A stretch of 64,000 nt of DNA, taken from positions 3,594,001 through 3,658,000 of the forward strand of contig JBBPUQ010000010.1 in NCBI GenBank assembly GCA_038501195.1, read 5' to 3'. Each line of letters starts with the position of its first letter. The first letter of the stretch is position 1. The position numbers and the translations under genes were made by a program. This DNA comes from Nemania diffusa (lineage: Eukaryota; Ascomycota; Sordariomycetes; Xylariales; Xylariaceae). Shown here in pieces: positions 1 to 13,261 of the stretch. The notes under the pieces are model-generated. The model was not told the origin of the DNA. It was given only the letters and a program-made list of their open reading frames with translations, and searched no databases.

Positions 1-3000
1 ATGTCGTCGATGCATAGTGGCATACGCATTCGTACATTTTAGACTCGAGGGATGGAGGTTTTGGATTTCGTTCACCACGCCAGTTTCGCTCACCTTTCCA
101 GATGCGGTAAGTCATCTGGCAATAAAACATATACTAACCTAAAGAATAGCATTAAATACCATTACACTAAACTACATCTGCGTAGTCTGCCTTTGTACAG
201 CATTCCGCAAGTATGTACATATAGATAAATTTGGCAACAGTCAGGCAAGGCTAAGAGACATTCGTATTAGGGATCCCCTACGCATAATTCCGCGCAACAC
301 TAACCACCACCAACACCAACACACTTGGGCTAGTAACGGCGCCAGTTACCTGTATCTGCCTGTACCTTTCACCTAAACCAGGTAGGCATGCCGCACTACC
401 CCAGTGCTCTCCACCAGTTCCGCCAGCGCGGTATTAAACATCGTAGACCTACCTGGCCGGTCGGTCGGTTGGGTTTAGTGTGACTGAACTAGTTGCTAGA
501 TTGGGATCCCTCGACCGAAATGATTGGGGTTCGCGATAACAATCGGCGCTACTACGAAAGTATATATGCCAGAGGTTATTTACTGATACCTATTACACAC
601 CGGATGAAGTGGTGGTATCTTGGGTCCAAATTGGCCATGCTACCTACCGACGCTACCCTACGTATAAGTAGGTAACTTATATCGAGTTCGCGATGTAGAT
701 GTAGGTACGCATACAGATACAACACCAGAATCAAAGGCTGAGACGACTGTGCTCTCTGGTACCTGCAGGAGAGGGATGGCCAGAGTCTCCTCCACGTGGG
801 AATTATTTCCGGTTGATGACTGCGAGAGACAAACGCATTCCGCACGTCGTTCGTTTGTGTAATGGTTTGCTTATTCTCTACATATGTAGTGCGTCAGCAG
901 CCTCTCAGACAGATGCTTAGATAGATATGTAGATAGATAGATAGCTATGAAGCCACTCGCTCCCCGACGATGCCGGTTTCGGCCAAGGCGACGCCCACGA
1001 TCGCTGTCCGCTTTCGTGGCCAAGATGTTTCGCGCAGGGCTATTTTGGTTTCGATTCTTTCGTCGACAAACAAGCCCGTGATGACAAGGCAATCAGTCAA
1101 CTGAGTCAGGATGAGGAATCACGGGGAATATGAAGAGCTACTTATCTATCTACATACATTATCTACGCCAGTACATCACACGCACGCAGAACATTCCAGC
1201 CGAACAGCGCCCTCCTCGCTACCTTAGATCTACGATTCGTCGCAGACGCACTAGGAGCCCGGCTGTGGCGTTCTCTATGCCCACTGACTAACCGTCTACA
1301 GCATAGTACTTACATACCTACTACTAAGAGAAAGCCTGCACTGTATTATACACTGTACATCTTTTTAGCAGGGATATCAGCGCCCCTCAGCAGGCTTTTT
1401 TGTTCTGGAAGGACGCTCGGCTGTCATTGGACGAATACACGTCCTTATCTCTGGGCGAAAGCAGGGCGTTTGCTTGGCGCGCCCATTCCCTATGTAGCCC
1501 GCACTGCCCGCCGGGGTGTGTGGAGGTCGTAGAGCTGAAAAGCGCATAGCATAGCATTTAGTCTAGTGCTGCTGTGGTATTTCTGTAAGTATGGATAGCG
1601 AACCGTGGAGTTCGAGGGGAAGAACTGTAAACTTCAAGTCGGGGTATGTAAGTAGAGTGCTTAGCCCATTGATTTCGCTGATTTATCAGCCTTTCGTGTC
1701 TGGCTAGCCGGCTGGCTGGCTGGGCTTGGAGTTTCGTCTGATCTTTCTTACATACAGTACTGACTCTAGGACGAAGGATAGCTACAGCATAGAGTTGTAG
1801 TGCATTCGGCGGGTGACACTCCCGGGGACATCAGACTGCCAACAGCCCGGCTACACGAAGCACCTCCTGTAAATGTGAGGTAGGTAGTGGATGTAGTATG
1901 TAGTATACCCAGCATAAGGTTGGCAAAAGTAGGTAGGTATCCAGTAAATCTCAGATGCGTGATCTTGGCGCTAACCAGGTAAGCGTAGGTAGGTAGTAGT
2001 GGTGATCTGACTTGCTCGATGGGAGGGGAGGGGATCTTTTTTGTTTTCCTCGAACGGCATTTTCGTTACACGGCTGCACCGACGTTAAATGTCACCCAAC
2101 CCCGCGCAACTCCGTGCCACGGTCCGACAGTGCTGATCTGTCCCAGCATGATTCGTGCGAGAGTCTGTAGAACTCGAGCACCGCAGTCGAGTTTCCGGTT
2201 CGTTAGAGGTTCTGTCGAGTTGCGCCGAGCCCGTCTAGTCCTGGCCTTCGAGCGGCGCAGCAGCACAGCAGCAACACCACACAGCATACGATAATGGGAC
2301 TCGCTAAACGATTGGCCTGGTCGGAATTCCAGACAACAACACACTATACTGTAGAGTCTAGACAAATAGCCGTGAAGGTTCGAGAGCTGCCGAAATCCGA
2401 ACGTGGGGGGGCGTAAGTGGAAAATAGTGAATAAGTTGACGCATACCTAAACTAGATAATAAGTGCGGAATAAGTAGAACAGAATGGGTAGACACCGGAA
2501 TCCTGCGACAAGCGAATTTCGACATACTATATTCTCATCTCAAACCAAAGCCTGTAGGAACTGTGAGTACCTAGCATTCCGTGACACAGCGGTAACACGT
2601 CACAATACCTGCCTAGTTTACCTACCGTAGATAATATTGAAATGATATTCCTAGAGATTCGAGATGAGAATGACAAATGGACTAGATTTCCTAGGGATTA
2701 TTTCTAGAAAGTAGCCGCCCTGTTATATAACTGGCAGAAAGCCGGTTTCTTTTGCCATATATGCCATTTATAACCTATCATTAGTTGCTCCCTTACTTAT
2801 AAGCGCCCACAAGCAATCCAGTGTCTCTCCGTACAAAACCACTACCTACATAATGCTATAATAACCCAGACTTTCTGTTACAAGCTAGGTACAGACTGCC
2901 AAAAGACTTCAAGTAATTCTTGCTGGTCATCGTCATCTTCATCTATATCAGGCAGAGAGGGTATTGCTTATCTATTTAGTGTTATACTAGCACTGTACTA

Positions 3001-4395
3001 CACTAGTCTGCCGCGCGCAGCTAGGTGTCCTGCACTTACAGCTACTAGGTTCATCTCGTGGGAACCCACTTTGGTAGTACGATCCTGGTTTCGCCTCGAA
3101 CGCCTCGAATGCGTACACTACAGATACTGGTATGCAGATATATCGAGAATGCCAAGTGTAATGGTCACAAGACAAGACCGCTGCTTCGGATATCGCACTG
3201 TCTCTTTCTCGCAGTAGTATCAGGCTTTGCATTGTACATACCAACTCGTGTCAAACGTAGTGTAAAACAGCCAAGCTCCCGGTTTCATTTGCTCGAAATG
3301 GTCTTATCAGCGAGGAAACCCACTGGCGGCCGGACTAGGAGGTAGTTCAACGGTTCGGTCGTTGGTTGCGCAAAGAGTCATGGATGATTGGTGGGTATCT
3401 ATATACCTAGTATTAGGTATGCTGGAATCGGCGGAAGTCTCCTGCTCCAGTGGGCCGGGGTCTTCTTGTTTTGGTCTCCCCCCATCCACCTATTCTGTAG
3501 GTACTTACACGCTATGCCTATCTCTCGCCCGTACAGAATAGCCCATGCCAGCGCCGACGTGTAATATTTCAGTACCAAGCCCAGCTGAGTTGCTCATCCC
3601 TTCCCGCCGCACCACGATGACGCCCCGGCTAAGGTGGGATCGGGCATGGTATTGTGCCTGAAGGATTCTATTGATTGATGCTGGCTTGCATCCCCCATGT
3701 ATACTACTTCTGTGGTGTATTCTGTGTGCTGTGTATGTATGGAGGTATGGATGGTAAGTAAGTACAATTATACACTATCAATCTATCTATCTAGGTATCA
3801 ATCTACCTACCTATACACTGTACGACTAGGTACTCTCCATACGGTACGGGCCTATGCCTAAAGTACGTGCATACCTACCAACAATCAACTCACACTCATG
3901 CTGTAGGACCTATCTAGACTAGGTAGTATACTGTAAGTAGTCTATCTAAGTAGGTAGTGTATGTATGTATGTTAGGCAGTTGTACGCATTAGACACGAGA
4001 TGCGGAGCCCTGTCTTATCCATGGCATATTCCATATTATACGTACACTACACTACTTACACTACTGCGTACACTACACATGGTGAAAGCTCCCTGTCTTG
4101 TATTTAGAGACCCCGTACCCCCCCGGGAGCGCCAATGTCTTTGACTTCGCTCCCCTCCTTCTCTCTTCTCTAATTCTGTTTCACTCTTCTTTCTTTTTTT
4201 TTCTCCTTAGCCCTTTGTCGGCACAATTAAAGGTTCTCCACCGCGCCTCGGACGTGCTGTGTTGTGCTGCTGCTGTCTTACACCGTAGCTGTAGAAGGAC
4301 TTCCTCCCTCCGCTCCCCAATCTGTCTGTCTGCCTGTCTGTCTGTCCTACACACTTCGCACCCGACAGCACAATTCACGACATCCCGCCGCCAAC
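1..4395. other. Intergenic region, no gene recognised
   Basis: No reading frame here looks like a conserved protein on either strand; the open frames are short and have no recognisable motifs. The stretch is rich in TAGG/CTAC-type tetranucleotides (for example 1881-1999 and 3776-3970). The last 250 bases before the ammonium transporter are pyrimidine-rich (CT runs at 4155-4210 and 4315-4350), as is common in fungal promoters and 5' leaders. Nothing else can be supported. Confidence 0.6.
3776..3970. repeat. CTAT/CTAC/TAGG tetranucleotide-rich tract
   Basis: Imperfect runs of CTAT, CTAC and, further on, TAGG and TATG. On the minus strand the CTATCT copies near 3783-3793 read AGATAG, which matches the HGATAR core bound by AreA/NIT2 GATA factors. 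Because they are part of a microsatellite, a regulatory role for the downstream ammonium transporter is only a possibility. Confidence 0.45.
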
Positions 4396-6093
4396 ATGTC
4401 TGGCAGCGTGCAGGTCGTCACATATAATGGCACCTCGGGTGTGGCCGACCCTGGCTACTCCAGCGACGTCGCCAACCTGAACGTCTTTTACGAGGTACGG
4501 CGAACCTGACCTTGACTTACACGGGGGGCATTTGGAACCCCGAGTTCGGGAATGCCAAAGAAAATAAAAATGAAAATAAAACAATGGGCGCTCGCGCTGA
4601 CTTGCAATGCAAACTGATCTAGAGCGGTGACTTCGCCTGGATCCTCACCTCGTCGGCCCTCGTGCTCCTCATGATCCCGGGCGTGGGCTTCTTCTACTCG
4701 GGCCTCGCGCGCCGGAAGTCGGCGCTCTCGCTCATCATGCTCTCCATGCTGTCCGTGGCCGTCGTCGACTTCCAGTGGTTCTTCTGGGGCTACAGTCTCG
4801 CCTTCTCGCACACCGGCAGCGCCTACATCGGCGACCTCTCCAACTTTGGTCTCATGAAGACCCTTGCCCAGCCCTCGGTCGGCAGCACTAAGATCCCGGA
4901 CCTGCTGTTCTGCCTCTTCCAGGGCATGTTCGCCGCTATTACGTGAGTAGTTTCTTTGTCTGTTTTTTGAGAGCTTAGAGCTTGCGGGGAAAACTAACAT
5001 GGCACCCCTGAAGTCCTGCTCTGGCTATCGGCGCCGCTGTTGACCGTGCTCGCATCCTGCCCTGCATCGTCTTCATCTTCGTCTGGTCCACCATCGTCTA
5101 CGACCCCATCGCCTACTGGACCTGGAACGCGAACGGCTGGTCCTTCAAGCTCGGCGGTCTCGATTTCGCCGGCGGCACGCCCGTGCACATTTCCTCCGGT
5201 GCCGCAGCGCTCGCCTTCTCCATCATGCTCGGAAAGCGCACTGGCTACGCCAAGTCTGCCGGTCTCCCGTACCGACCTCACAACGTCACCCACATCGTCC
5301 TCGGCACGGTTTTCCTCTGGGTCGGATGGTTCGGCTTCAACGGTGGCTCCGCCCTCGCCTCGAACCTCCGCGCCGTCATGGCTTGCATCGTCACTCACCT
5401 GGCCGCTTCCGTCGGTGGCATCACCTGGTGCCTGCTAGATTACCGCCTCGAGAAGAAATGGTCCGTTGTTGGTTTCTGCTCTGGCGCCATCGCTGGTCTG
5501 GTTGCCATCACCCCCGCCTCCGGTTACGTCACGCCCTGGGCTGCTGTCATTTTCGGTGTTGTCGGTGGAATCGGCTGCAACGTGGCTACCAAGCTTAAGT
5601 TCATCATGGGTGCTGATGACGCTCTCGATATCTTCGCTGTCCACGGTATTGGCGGTATCATCGGCAACCTGCTCACCGGTCTTTTCGCCGCGTTAGTATC
5701 CCCAGCATCTATTGACGTAGGGACGACGAACTAACGCGTTTTTACAGTGACTACATAGCGAACCTCGATGGTTTCAGCGTCATCCCCGGCGGTTGGATCA
5801 ACCACAACTACATCCAGCTCGCGTTCCAGATCGCCGACTCGGTCGCCGGCTTCTCGTACTCGTTCGTGCTGACCTGCGTCATCCTGTTCCTCATGAACCT
5901 GATCCCGGGCCTGAGCCTGCGCGTCTCGCCCGAGGACGAGGAGATCGGCGTCGACGACGTCCAGCTCGGCGAGTTCGCCTACGACTACGTCGAGCTCCAG
6001 CGCCACACGAGCGACATCCCCATCCACAGCAGCGACATGGACCGCGCCAGCTCGTCCAAGGGCAGCGTGCCCGAGAAGACGGTCCTGGTGTAG
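4396..6093 (+). CDS. Ammonium transporter, Amt/Mep family
   Basis: Plasma-membrane ammonium permease that imports NH4+/NH3 as nitrogen source. Four exons: 4396-4494, 4623-4942, 5014-5691, 5748-6093, giving 480 residues, normal for fungal Mep/MeaA proteins. The start is the first ATG of exon 1, after a pyrimidine-rich leader. About 11 hydrophobic segments are visible. Family hallmarks seen: MIPGVGFFYSGL early, WTWNANGW followed by GGTPVHISSG (first twin pore histidine), and AVHGIGGIIG (second). The cytosolic tail has the conserved GLSLRVSPEDEE followed by DDVQLGEFAYDYVEL, the region that couples subunits in the trimer. All introns have GT-AG ends and keep frame. In relatives, expression is under nitrogen repression through GATA factors; AGATAG motifs lie about 600 bp upstream within a microsatellite. 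Which paralogue (MeaA- or MepA-like) cannot be decided by eye. Confidence 0.95.
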
Positions 6094-7810
6094 GGTAGAA
6101 ATTTTTTATTTTTTGTGTTGCGAGAGAAAAAAAAATCCTGCGCGCGAGATAAGTGCGCCTTTTTTTTTAGAATATGCGTCGAGTCGAGGGGCGGCTCGCC
6201 ATGTCCACGTGCGTGGAGTAGATATCCAATACTTAGTTCCGGGATTCGTATGTCCCTTCTTGTTCATAGAGTTTTATATAATAACTGTAGTCAAACTATA
6301 CCCAATATTGAACCAAATTTGCGCTTTCGCACTTGGACCGCGTTAGCAGTAGTTGCTGTTCGGATATTGCAATATCAGCTTAATTATGTCAGGCTGAGCC
6401 AGAGCAGAGTGAGTTGCTCTTTACTGTCCATTCCTAGGCGAAGAGCCGCTTCCGAAATATGAGAGCCTGTGATTAATTCATCAGAATGTAGTAGGTTAGA
6501 TGCGCAATGACAAAGACAATGCCAAGTCAACTGGAGGCAACCAGCTAAAGCGAAACGCAAACTCATAAGACAACAACTCATAATCACAAAACTGTCAGCA
6601 AGAGCAAGGAGATGAAGAGATGTCGTTGAATAACCCCCGGTCAAGGGACATGAGGCTCTTATAACTCGAAACTCGTAGGTAAAAATAATGTCAACGAAAC
6701 CCCGGATTTACGTAATGATTTGTCTTCCCTTCTCCCAAACCCCCAGGCCAAACTTCATATGCCGTTTCCGCTGTGGATACTGCACACGCACCATCTCATG
6801 TCGTTATTGAGCTGAAGTGCCGGCATGCTAATTATAAATAAGGCGCGAGGGTTAGGTAACTCTTTCTCCGTTTGGTTTCGCGAGGTTAGGACCAGGACTG
6901 GGGTTGCTATTACGTAAATGTTACCAGACGGTATGTGTTACAATTACAGGTAAATATAATATTTAATGAAAATAGCCTTATTGGTTTTTATTAGCTAAAC
7001 TATTCCCTTTCTTGGGACTGGGTTTATATGTGCCGTCAGAGTGGTTGCTTCTTTCAAGATAGTATTGTCGCGGAGCCGCAATATGCACAATCCACGATAA
7101 ACAAGAACAATACGAGTAGGCATATATTATATCGGCTATTTTTACTTTAAGTACGGTTAGGCAGTACTTAGATTCAGGTACGCGTCTATACAACCGTCCA
7201 TATGCTTCGCCATTTCATTCAGCACTGAGCCTGCAGTAATGTTCCTATTGCGTTCACAGATGTGGGAGGTACCGGGAGGCGTCGAAATCTAGGCGAGAAG
7301 TCTTAATTGTTAGCCGCATACCGACAGGGTTTATTTCGGTCGAATCAAAAGTCGAGATAACTTTCGTACAACTCTGACACCGTTGCGCCATCACCCTTCC
7401 GCAAAGGCGAAATTGCCGCAAGCCTGAAGACTTGCTACCATCTTTTAAACTATTGGCCGCGCACCCTGGCTCCAGATCTATCACGTTATAATGCCTCTAG
7501 TTGTCTCCAGGGGAGGCCAATTGTTATACGTGAAGGCTAATTTCTCCGCGTCGACTGATAATCTCTCCCTATCACGCTCTGACAGCCAACAGTTAAAGGA
7601 CAGACATTCTACTACCTTCCAATCTTAAAGCAATGTATTAAAATCGAGTGAGGCTACGGAATTACTATTACTACACCCTACACGGTAGACACCATCTTCC
7701 TCACAATAATACACAACCGCTATCCTCGCAGCTGACATGCGTCAAGAACTGCTGATAACAAAAATACCGTAGCAATACTTCTCCGATACCGGTTCCTTCT
7801 CATCTCATCC
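6094..7810. other. Intergenic region, 3' flanks of two convergent genes
   Basis: Lies between the 3' ends of the ammonium transporter (+) and the Mug190-type gene (-). Apart from the hairpin at 6127-6168 I see nothing that can be supported. The 76-codon minus-strand frame at 7254-7484 shows no recognisable motif. Confidence 0.55.
6127..6168 (+). terminator. A9/GCGC...GCGC/T9 inverted repeat in the transporter 3' region
   Basis: Nine A (6127-6135) and GCGC (6140-6143) are mirrored by GCGC (6155-6158) and nine T (6160-6168), 34 bases after the ammonium transporter stop codon. A transcript could fold with an A:U stem, a small asymmetric internal loop and a GC-rich tip. It may affect 3'-end formation or mRNA stability; this is inference. 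Confidence 0.35.
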
Positions 7811-10800
7811 TCACACCTCAGTCTCGATCCCAGCATCCTTACTATCATGATGGAACATTCCGCTAACGCCCCCCTTAAACCTGGTCAGCTTTCCACCGAG
7901 GTGATTCACTTCTCGCGCAGCCCGCCATTGCATGATGCCTCGATGTTTACGATGCAGCTGCTTGTGGTGATCCTTGTAGTCGCGCATCTGGCCCCTGAGG
8001 CCGCGCGAGCCGTCTTCGGAGTCGTTATGGCCTGGTGCGAGGACCGTCGTGGCCACCTTCGTGAGCTCCTCGACAGGGTTGCGGGCTACTTTCTTCACCT
8101 TTTTGAAGCCCGGACGGGATATATTGGACGCGTTTGATGAAGCCCGTATGGTGCTGTCGCCGTCATCATCTGAGCTTGGTGGTGTCGAGTCATCATTCGT
8201 GTGCATTCGTAGTTTCTTCCGGCGGATCTCTTCGTCGTTCTCATCGTCAGACCCACCGCCTGTGCTGTCTTCGTCATTTGAGTCCTCGTCGATGTCCCCT
8301 ACCCCCTCATCTGTAATCGTGTCGAGGCATTCCATCACGTTTCTCATATCCTTGTTCTTCGATTGAGCGGCGAAGCTCTTGTGGTACCCTGAGAGTCCGC
8401 GCCAGAAACGAACAGGGACCTCGATTTCGCCGAGGAATTCGTCTTTCTCGCCTGATCCGTCAAACTCGCAACATGTCTGCGCTTTACGGAAGCTCTCCTT
8501 ATTACCTCTCCAAACTTTTAGACATTTTATTTCGTCTTCCTCATCCCTAAGCTCATGGAGCCAGAGAATCGCAAAAGCTGAAGTTCTGTCTGGCCCTAAC
8601 TTGGATTGACGAAATTCGACCACCATAGCAGACGAGTATCGCTTGCGCACGGCCATGAATAATCCTTCGGATCCTCTCTTGCCTTTTTCCTTCCATACCC
8701 CATCGTCGGGGTATAATTTGACATGTCCTATGTTTGTCCTAATTTTGATCCTATTACAAGTCAACCCATAAGGGAAGTCGCCCTTCGGCGTAACGGGGCC
8801 TTGGATTTGCAGGGTACCGTAGTCCCATCCGCTGATTTGAGGAGGGAGCTTGAGCTCAACGCTTCGCCAGACCATGCTAATTCGTACTTTGCCGTAGCCA
8901 ATTCCTCCTACAAGGGAGTAATTGTCCATCACCTGGCTCCGGTCTTTGAAGATTTTTGAGAGTGGAAGATATACCAGTCCAATCAGAGGATCATCTTCCC
9001 TTTCTCGCGCATCTCGCGTACTCACGATGACCTCGGCATCACGCCAATCCCGGATAAATCTTTCTGTTCCGGCGTTGAAGAATGGCTTTGAGTTCTTCGG
9101 TTTCGTCCGAGTCTTGAAAATCATCTTATGGTTCAAAATGATAGTGCAATAGCCGTTGGGTATATCATCAGCTTGTTCATCTTCGTCTTCCTGGTCACCC
9201 GCATCTCTCTTGTCGTCTTTTTGAAGCTTTCGAATCTCGAGACCTGTCATGTTATGGATCTGTATGCCAAGAATGCCGGAGACGAGCTCGCTACTCGGTG
9301 GTGCTGATACAATCACTATAGCATCTTGGGGTTAGTATAGTGGATACGGCCGTTTTTGCCCTTCAAATAGGGTTGTAGTAGGAAGTAAAAAAAGTTTCAG
9401 ATCTAACGTACTAGAATTTTCAAGTTCGTGGTAATCTTGTGCTTTCTGTTGCTGAACCTCTTCGTCATCCAAAGCTTTGCCTGCCTCCCTTAACTTATTC
9501 TCGGCCGACTCCGAGACATGTCTCTTAAGGTCATCTCTTGTCCGGATGCTCTGATTGAAAGTTTGCGCCTCGAGCTGTTGTTGCGTGATCCTTGTTTTTG
9601 CGAAGTACCCGACGGACCAGGTCAGAGAGCCTGGCATATCCTCTTCGACGTCTTCGCCAGTGAAGCGATCTTCTCGATCTTGGATTCTGTTCAAGGTCTC
9701 CTGGTTATGCATTAGGTCCTTTAAGTTGACTTCAACTCGCCCTAAATCATCATCTGCCGTCCATTTGTCCGAATCCCAAAGTTGCAGACGAAGTCTTTCT
9801 CCTGCATTCACTTCTTCCGGTGTAACTAGAATACTTGCACATTCGTGCCAACTAGGTTCATTCTCACCTACTGCAACACGAGTCGAAGCAACAGGCTTGC
9901 CAAATTTACCCCAAGAAACAGTAACATAAGAATCACTACTCCCTTGGATAGGCCCAATACCAGCATCGCCTTGCTTAAAGTCCCTCGCACGCTTAATGAA
10001 GATCCAAACAACGCCAATGCTTGTAGTATCCTTCTTGAAGTCTTCGCCAACTAGCATATCCTTCAAGTTCAAGGTCAGGCTCTTGGGGGCAACGTATTCC
10101 GCGAGCGCAGCATCAATGGCGGAATTGACGAATGATGAAATGAGGGGAACATCTGTGAGGCTGAAGCTATGTTTGGATAGGGGCATGCATGAGATGTCTG
10201 CCTTGGGCTGTCCAAGAAATGTGAGAGTACAGAGTTCGATGAAAGGAGGATCAGGAGTAAGCTGAAGTCGGAGTCGAAGTGTCATGATGAGACCTCGAAG
10301 TTCAACCCATACCGGGATAGCTATGCCACCTGGAAGGTAGAATTTGAGGTAGAGGTGGGCATTCTTGGCTTTTGATTTGAGAGATTTGCTAGAAGTGCGG
10401 CTGCGGTAAGCAAGGGCAAGCTCCAAGTTGATAAAGTCGCCTTCTTCTGCCTCCATGCCCTCACGCAAGGCGACCTCTTCCTGCTCCTGTTGCTTTGGAT
10501 TCCCATCCTCCGAGGAATTTATGCCGTCGTCAGGGCTACCTTCATTTTCCATCCCTTGTGATTGCTGTGAATCGGTCCGGTCACTCTTAGATGATTCTTT
10601 GCTTTTGCGCAGCTGCCCATCTGATTCAACACTTTGGCTGGCCGCGCCAGTGGGTAACCATCGTACACCGAGGATACGAATGCTTTCACTTCCTTGACCC
10701 ATATCATCCACACTCACCATCTTGATGGCCTTGGGCAAAGATGCTTGCATCACATCTTCGATTTGGTCGACGAGCGAGGCGAAGAGATCTGGGTTGACTA

Positions 10801-11833
10801 GGGGCCAAATGGAACGTATAAGGCTGTTGAGCCAGTTCACAGATTCGGGTAATTCTTCATCATTCTTAACAATGGCCTGCTCTTCCCTGCGCGCGGCATC
10901 CCAGGTTTCGTCATCAAATATCTCGTTTGTCTTTTTGTTCACCCATTTACCCATTCCCAAGATAGTCATCGCGCCGAGCCCAGCAAGTATTAGTATAATA
11001 TAGAAACTGGTAGGTAAGACCACTCCCAAGACGGCGAGCAGGCCCATTAAACAAACCCCAGTAGAGACAGCCTTCTGGTAAACAGTGGACAGTTCTTGTC
11101 TCGTGGACTCGAAGTTTGGCGGTGGAAAAACACGCTTCATGCCATTATGCGCACGCTGGATTGTCTCCTGCTCAGTTTGCAGTGCTTGCTCTGACTTGGA
11201 AGCACCCTCGGGACCGGTAGCAGTAGTATGATCGGCGCCGGGCTCAAGCTCATTCTCGGGAACCGAGTCAAGATCCTTTGCGGTCTGGTCGTGTATGATA
11301 ATGGGAAGATGGGTTATCGGATCAGTAACCTCTCTCCCCTCGCCATGTCTCTTTTTGTTCTTCATGGCTTTGCGTTTTTCTTTGGGGTCAAACGTGCCCA
11401 CAACAGCTTCCGTTGCTGATATTTCGCCCGTTTTACGCTTCTTCCTTTTAGGGCTGCCGGTGGTCTCTCCCAAATCTTGCTGTGAAGCGGGTTCCGTCCC
11501 GTTTGCTTTGGGAGTGTCCTCCCCGGACGTAGACTGGCGGGGAGACTTCACATCGTTGAGGTTAGCTGAGGGGTATGGGTCATGGCGACTCTTAGGTTCA
11601 GTGTCTTCGTCTTTGAAGATGGCTTTAGCAGAATTGTATGCCCTCTTCGGCTTAGAGTCGTCCTCTGGGCCTCGCTGAGCTTGCTCTTCGTCTTGCACTT
11701 GATGATCCAGTTCCTTACGGTGCTGCCTGTATCCTTGTACAGTAGGGATCGGGTGTCTACCGTTGTGCGGCCCTCCGTGGACCCTGTTGGGAGCTGCGTC
11801 GTCTTGCCATTCGAACTTATATTGGTCTGCCAT
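7811..11833 (-). CDS. mug190: Mug190-type protein: membrane hairpin, SMP-like and C2 domains
   Basis: Predicted ER-anchored lipid-transfer/membrane-contact protein. Two exons: 11833-9412 and 9315-7811, joined across a 96-nt GTACGT...ATAG intron, giving 1308 residues, similar to fungal Mug190 proteins. Order along the protein: disordered charged N-terminus; a DPITHLPIIIHD motif (about 171-182) of the kind seen in this fungal family; hydrophobic hairpin at about 257-296; SMP-like region from about 330 to 600, interrupted by a low-complexity Ser/Gln/Glu insert (400-460); a C2 domain at about 605-710 with SSDSYV and DSDKWTADDDLG, whose acidic residues suit Ca2+ binding; a second C2-like region after about 815; a highly acidic stretch and basic tail. 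S. pombe Mug190 is described as an ER-plasma-membrane tether; lipid transfer is inferred from the SMP fold. The orthology call rests on domain order. Confidence 0.85.
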
Positions 11834-12673
11834 ACTGGGTATACCTCAGCGATGGGGGAAATTGGTATACTTGAGAGAACTAACGGTAGTAGCAGCTACG
11901 AGAAAACGTAAATTTGTAGCGATGTCCCGCGGAATTGAGAATGAACATGAATTATTATGTATGTCCAGTCAACCATATGCTGTGCTAGAGAGACAATGCA
12001 GGAGGAGGTGATCCTGCTCTGATGACATGACGAGTGTTAGGCACGTAGGACATCAGACTTGGCTTTCGTCTGTAGCAGGAGCCAATGATATAGACAGCTC
12101 TGTTTGCATTGACAGCAGGAATCACCAGCAAGAAACGTACGAGAGGTACGCAAACGTACCTACCTACGCAGTTTACACAGTACAGACACTTCGACCGGAG
12201 GGTTTTAGATGGTGCAGGGAAGTGGCTACGTACATGTAGGTAGCACAATAAGGAGATGAGGTCATGGGCGAAAGATTAGTGGGCCAGCACGTTTAAGATC
12301 GCTGGTCTATAGCCTTTTTAGCGGGGACGTCTAGGGCAATGTCCCGTCGAATCTGGCGATCTAGGGTATTATTGGGGTATATAAGGCCGGCTACCGGCAA
12401 TAATTTGCTCCCTGCGTAGGTAAATTCGTCGTTGTGAACTGACTTGACAAGCTCATTACATCATCTCCCAACAAGACCTATCTTCACGTTGTCCCGCAAG
12501 CTCTCACCGTCTAGAGAACTACTGTATCTTCAAGACATTCATAACCCGTGTAAGCCATCTTGGGTTGAAATAAATGTGATGTAGATTATGAATCAACCGC
12601 CAAGTCCGAAATGGCCGGCCCGCATATCCAATGCTTTCCAGCCAGGTAACACCCCGATATCCATTTACCCGTC
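11834..12673. other. Intergenic region
   Basis: Upstream region of the Mug190-type gene and downstream flank of the methyltransferase gene. Contains short TACCTAC runs near 12155-12165. No coding or RNA feature can be supported. Confidence 0.5.
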
Positions 12674-13261
12674 TCACCGGGGCCGGAGGAGATAACACCA
12701 ATAAAACACATCCGGATCCGTAACCTTCGCTTTCGGCGTCAGGATCTTGCCCACAACACGGACCTCAAACGGGAGCTCGTCAAGCTCGAACCGCGTCGCC
12801 GAGTAACTTAGCGATACCCAGACGCCGTCCGGCGCGAGACACGCCCGCACGCACCGCGCCATGGCAAGCACGGCGGCGTCGCCCCCGCACGACACGGCGT
12901 CGGCCGTGCTCTTGTCCACCACGAGGTCAAATGTGCCCAGGTCTGCGCCGAGCTTCGTGACGTCCGCGACGGCGTAGCTCATGCGCACGTCTCCGAAGGC
13001 TGCCTCCTCGAGCGCCCGGCCGCGGGTGAGGGCGAGCGGCTCGTAGTCTGCGTTCGTCACGTTGGCGTGCCCACGTGCTCGTAGGTGTGTGTGTAGGTCG
13101 CTTGTGCCGGGGCCGAGGTGCAGGATGCGCTGGGTTTCGGTCGCGTAGAGGTAAGGTGTGAGGAAGGGCATGAATGTTTCTGATGGTACTAGCCATTCGA
13201 AGGCCGTCTCGGTGGCGAACCGGTCGTGCCAGTAGCTCTGCTTTTCGAAGTCGGCGGCCAT
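12674..13261 (-). CDS. Small class I SAM-dependent methyltransferase (EEF1AKMT4/METTL13-N-like)
   Basis: Single-exon gene for 195 residues. The N-terminal SYWHDRFATETAFEWLVP matches the opening YW..RF..E..FEWL signature of the family that includes the eEF1A lysine methyltransferase EEF1AKMT4 and the N-terminal half of METTL13. Motif I is ILHLGPGTSDLHTHL (family usually has LGCGTSDL). An acidic motif II follows at NADYEPLAL, and TFDLVVDKSTADAVSC is the motif IV region, close to the family's D-K-[GS]-T-[LF]-D. The protein is short but covers the whole Rossmann core, so it may be complete. Substrate is probably a protein lysine, by family only. It lies in a run of four minus-strand genes with unrelated functions, so context gives no extra hint. 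Confidence 0.8.
   Translation of the reverse strand: MAADFEKQSYWHDRFATETAFEWLVPSETFMPFLTPYLYATETQRILHLGPGTSDLHTHLRARGHANVTNADYEPLALTRGRALEEAAFGDVRMSYAVADVTKLGADLGTFDLVVDKSTADAVSCGGDAAVLAMARCVRACLAPDGVWVSLSYSATRFELDELPFEVRVVGKILTPKAKVTDPDVFYWCYLLRPR

Noticed and set aside
4488..5000. 170-codon minus-strand frame over the ammonium transporter
   Set aside because: Crosses an intron and exon of a well-supported gene; low-complexity Glu/Arg/Val sequence.
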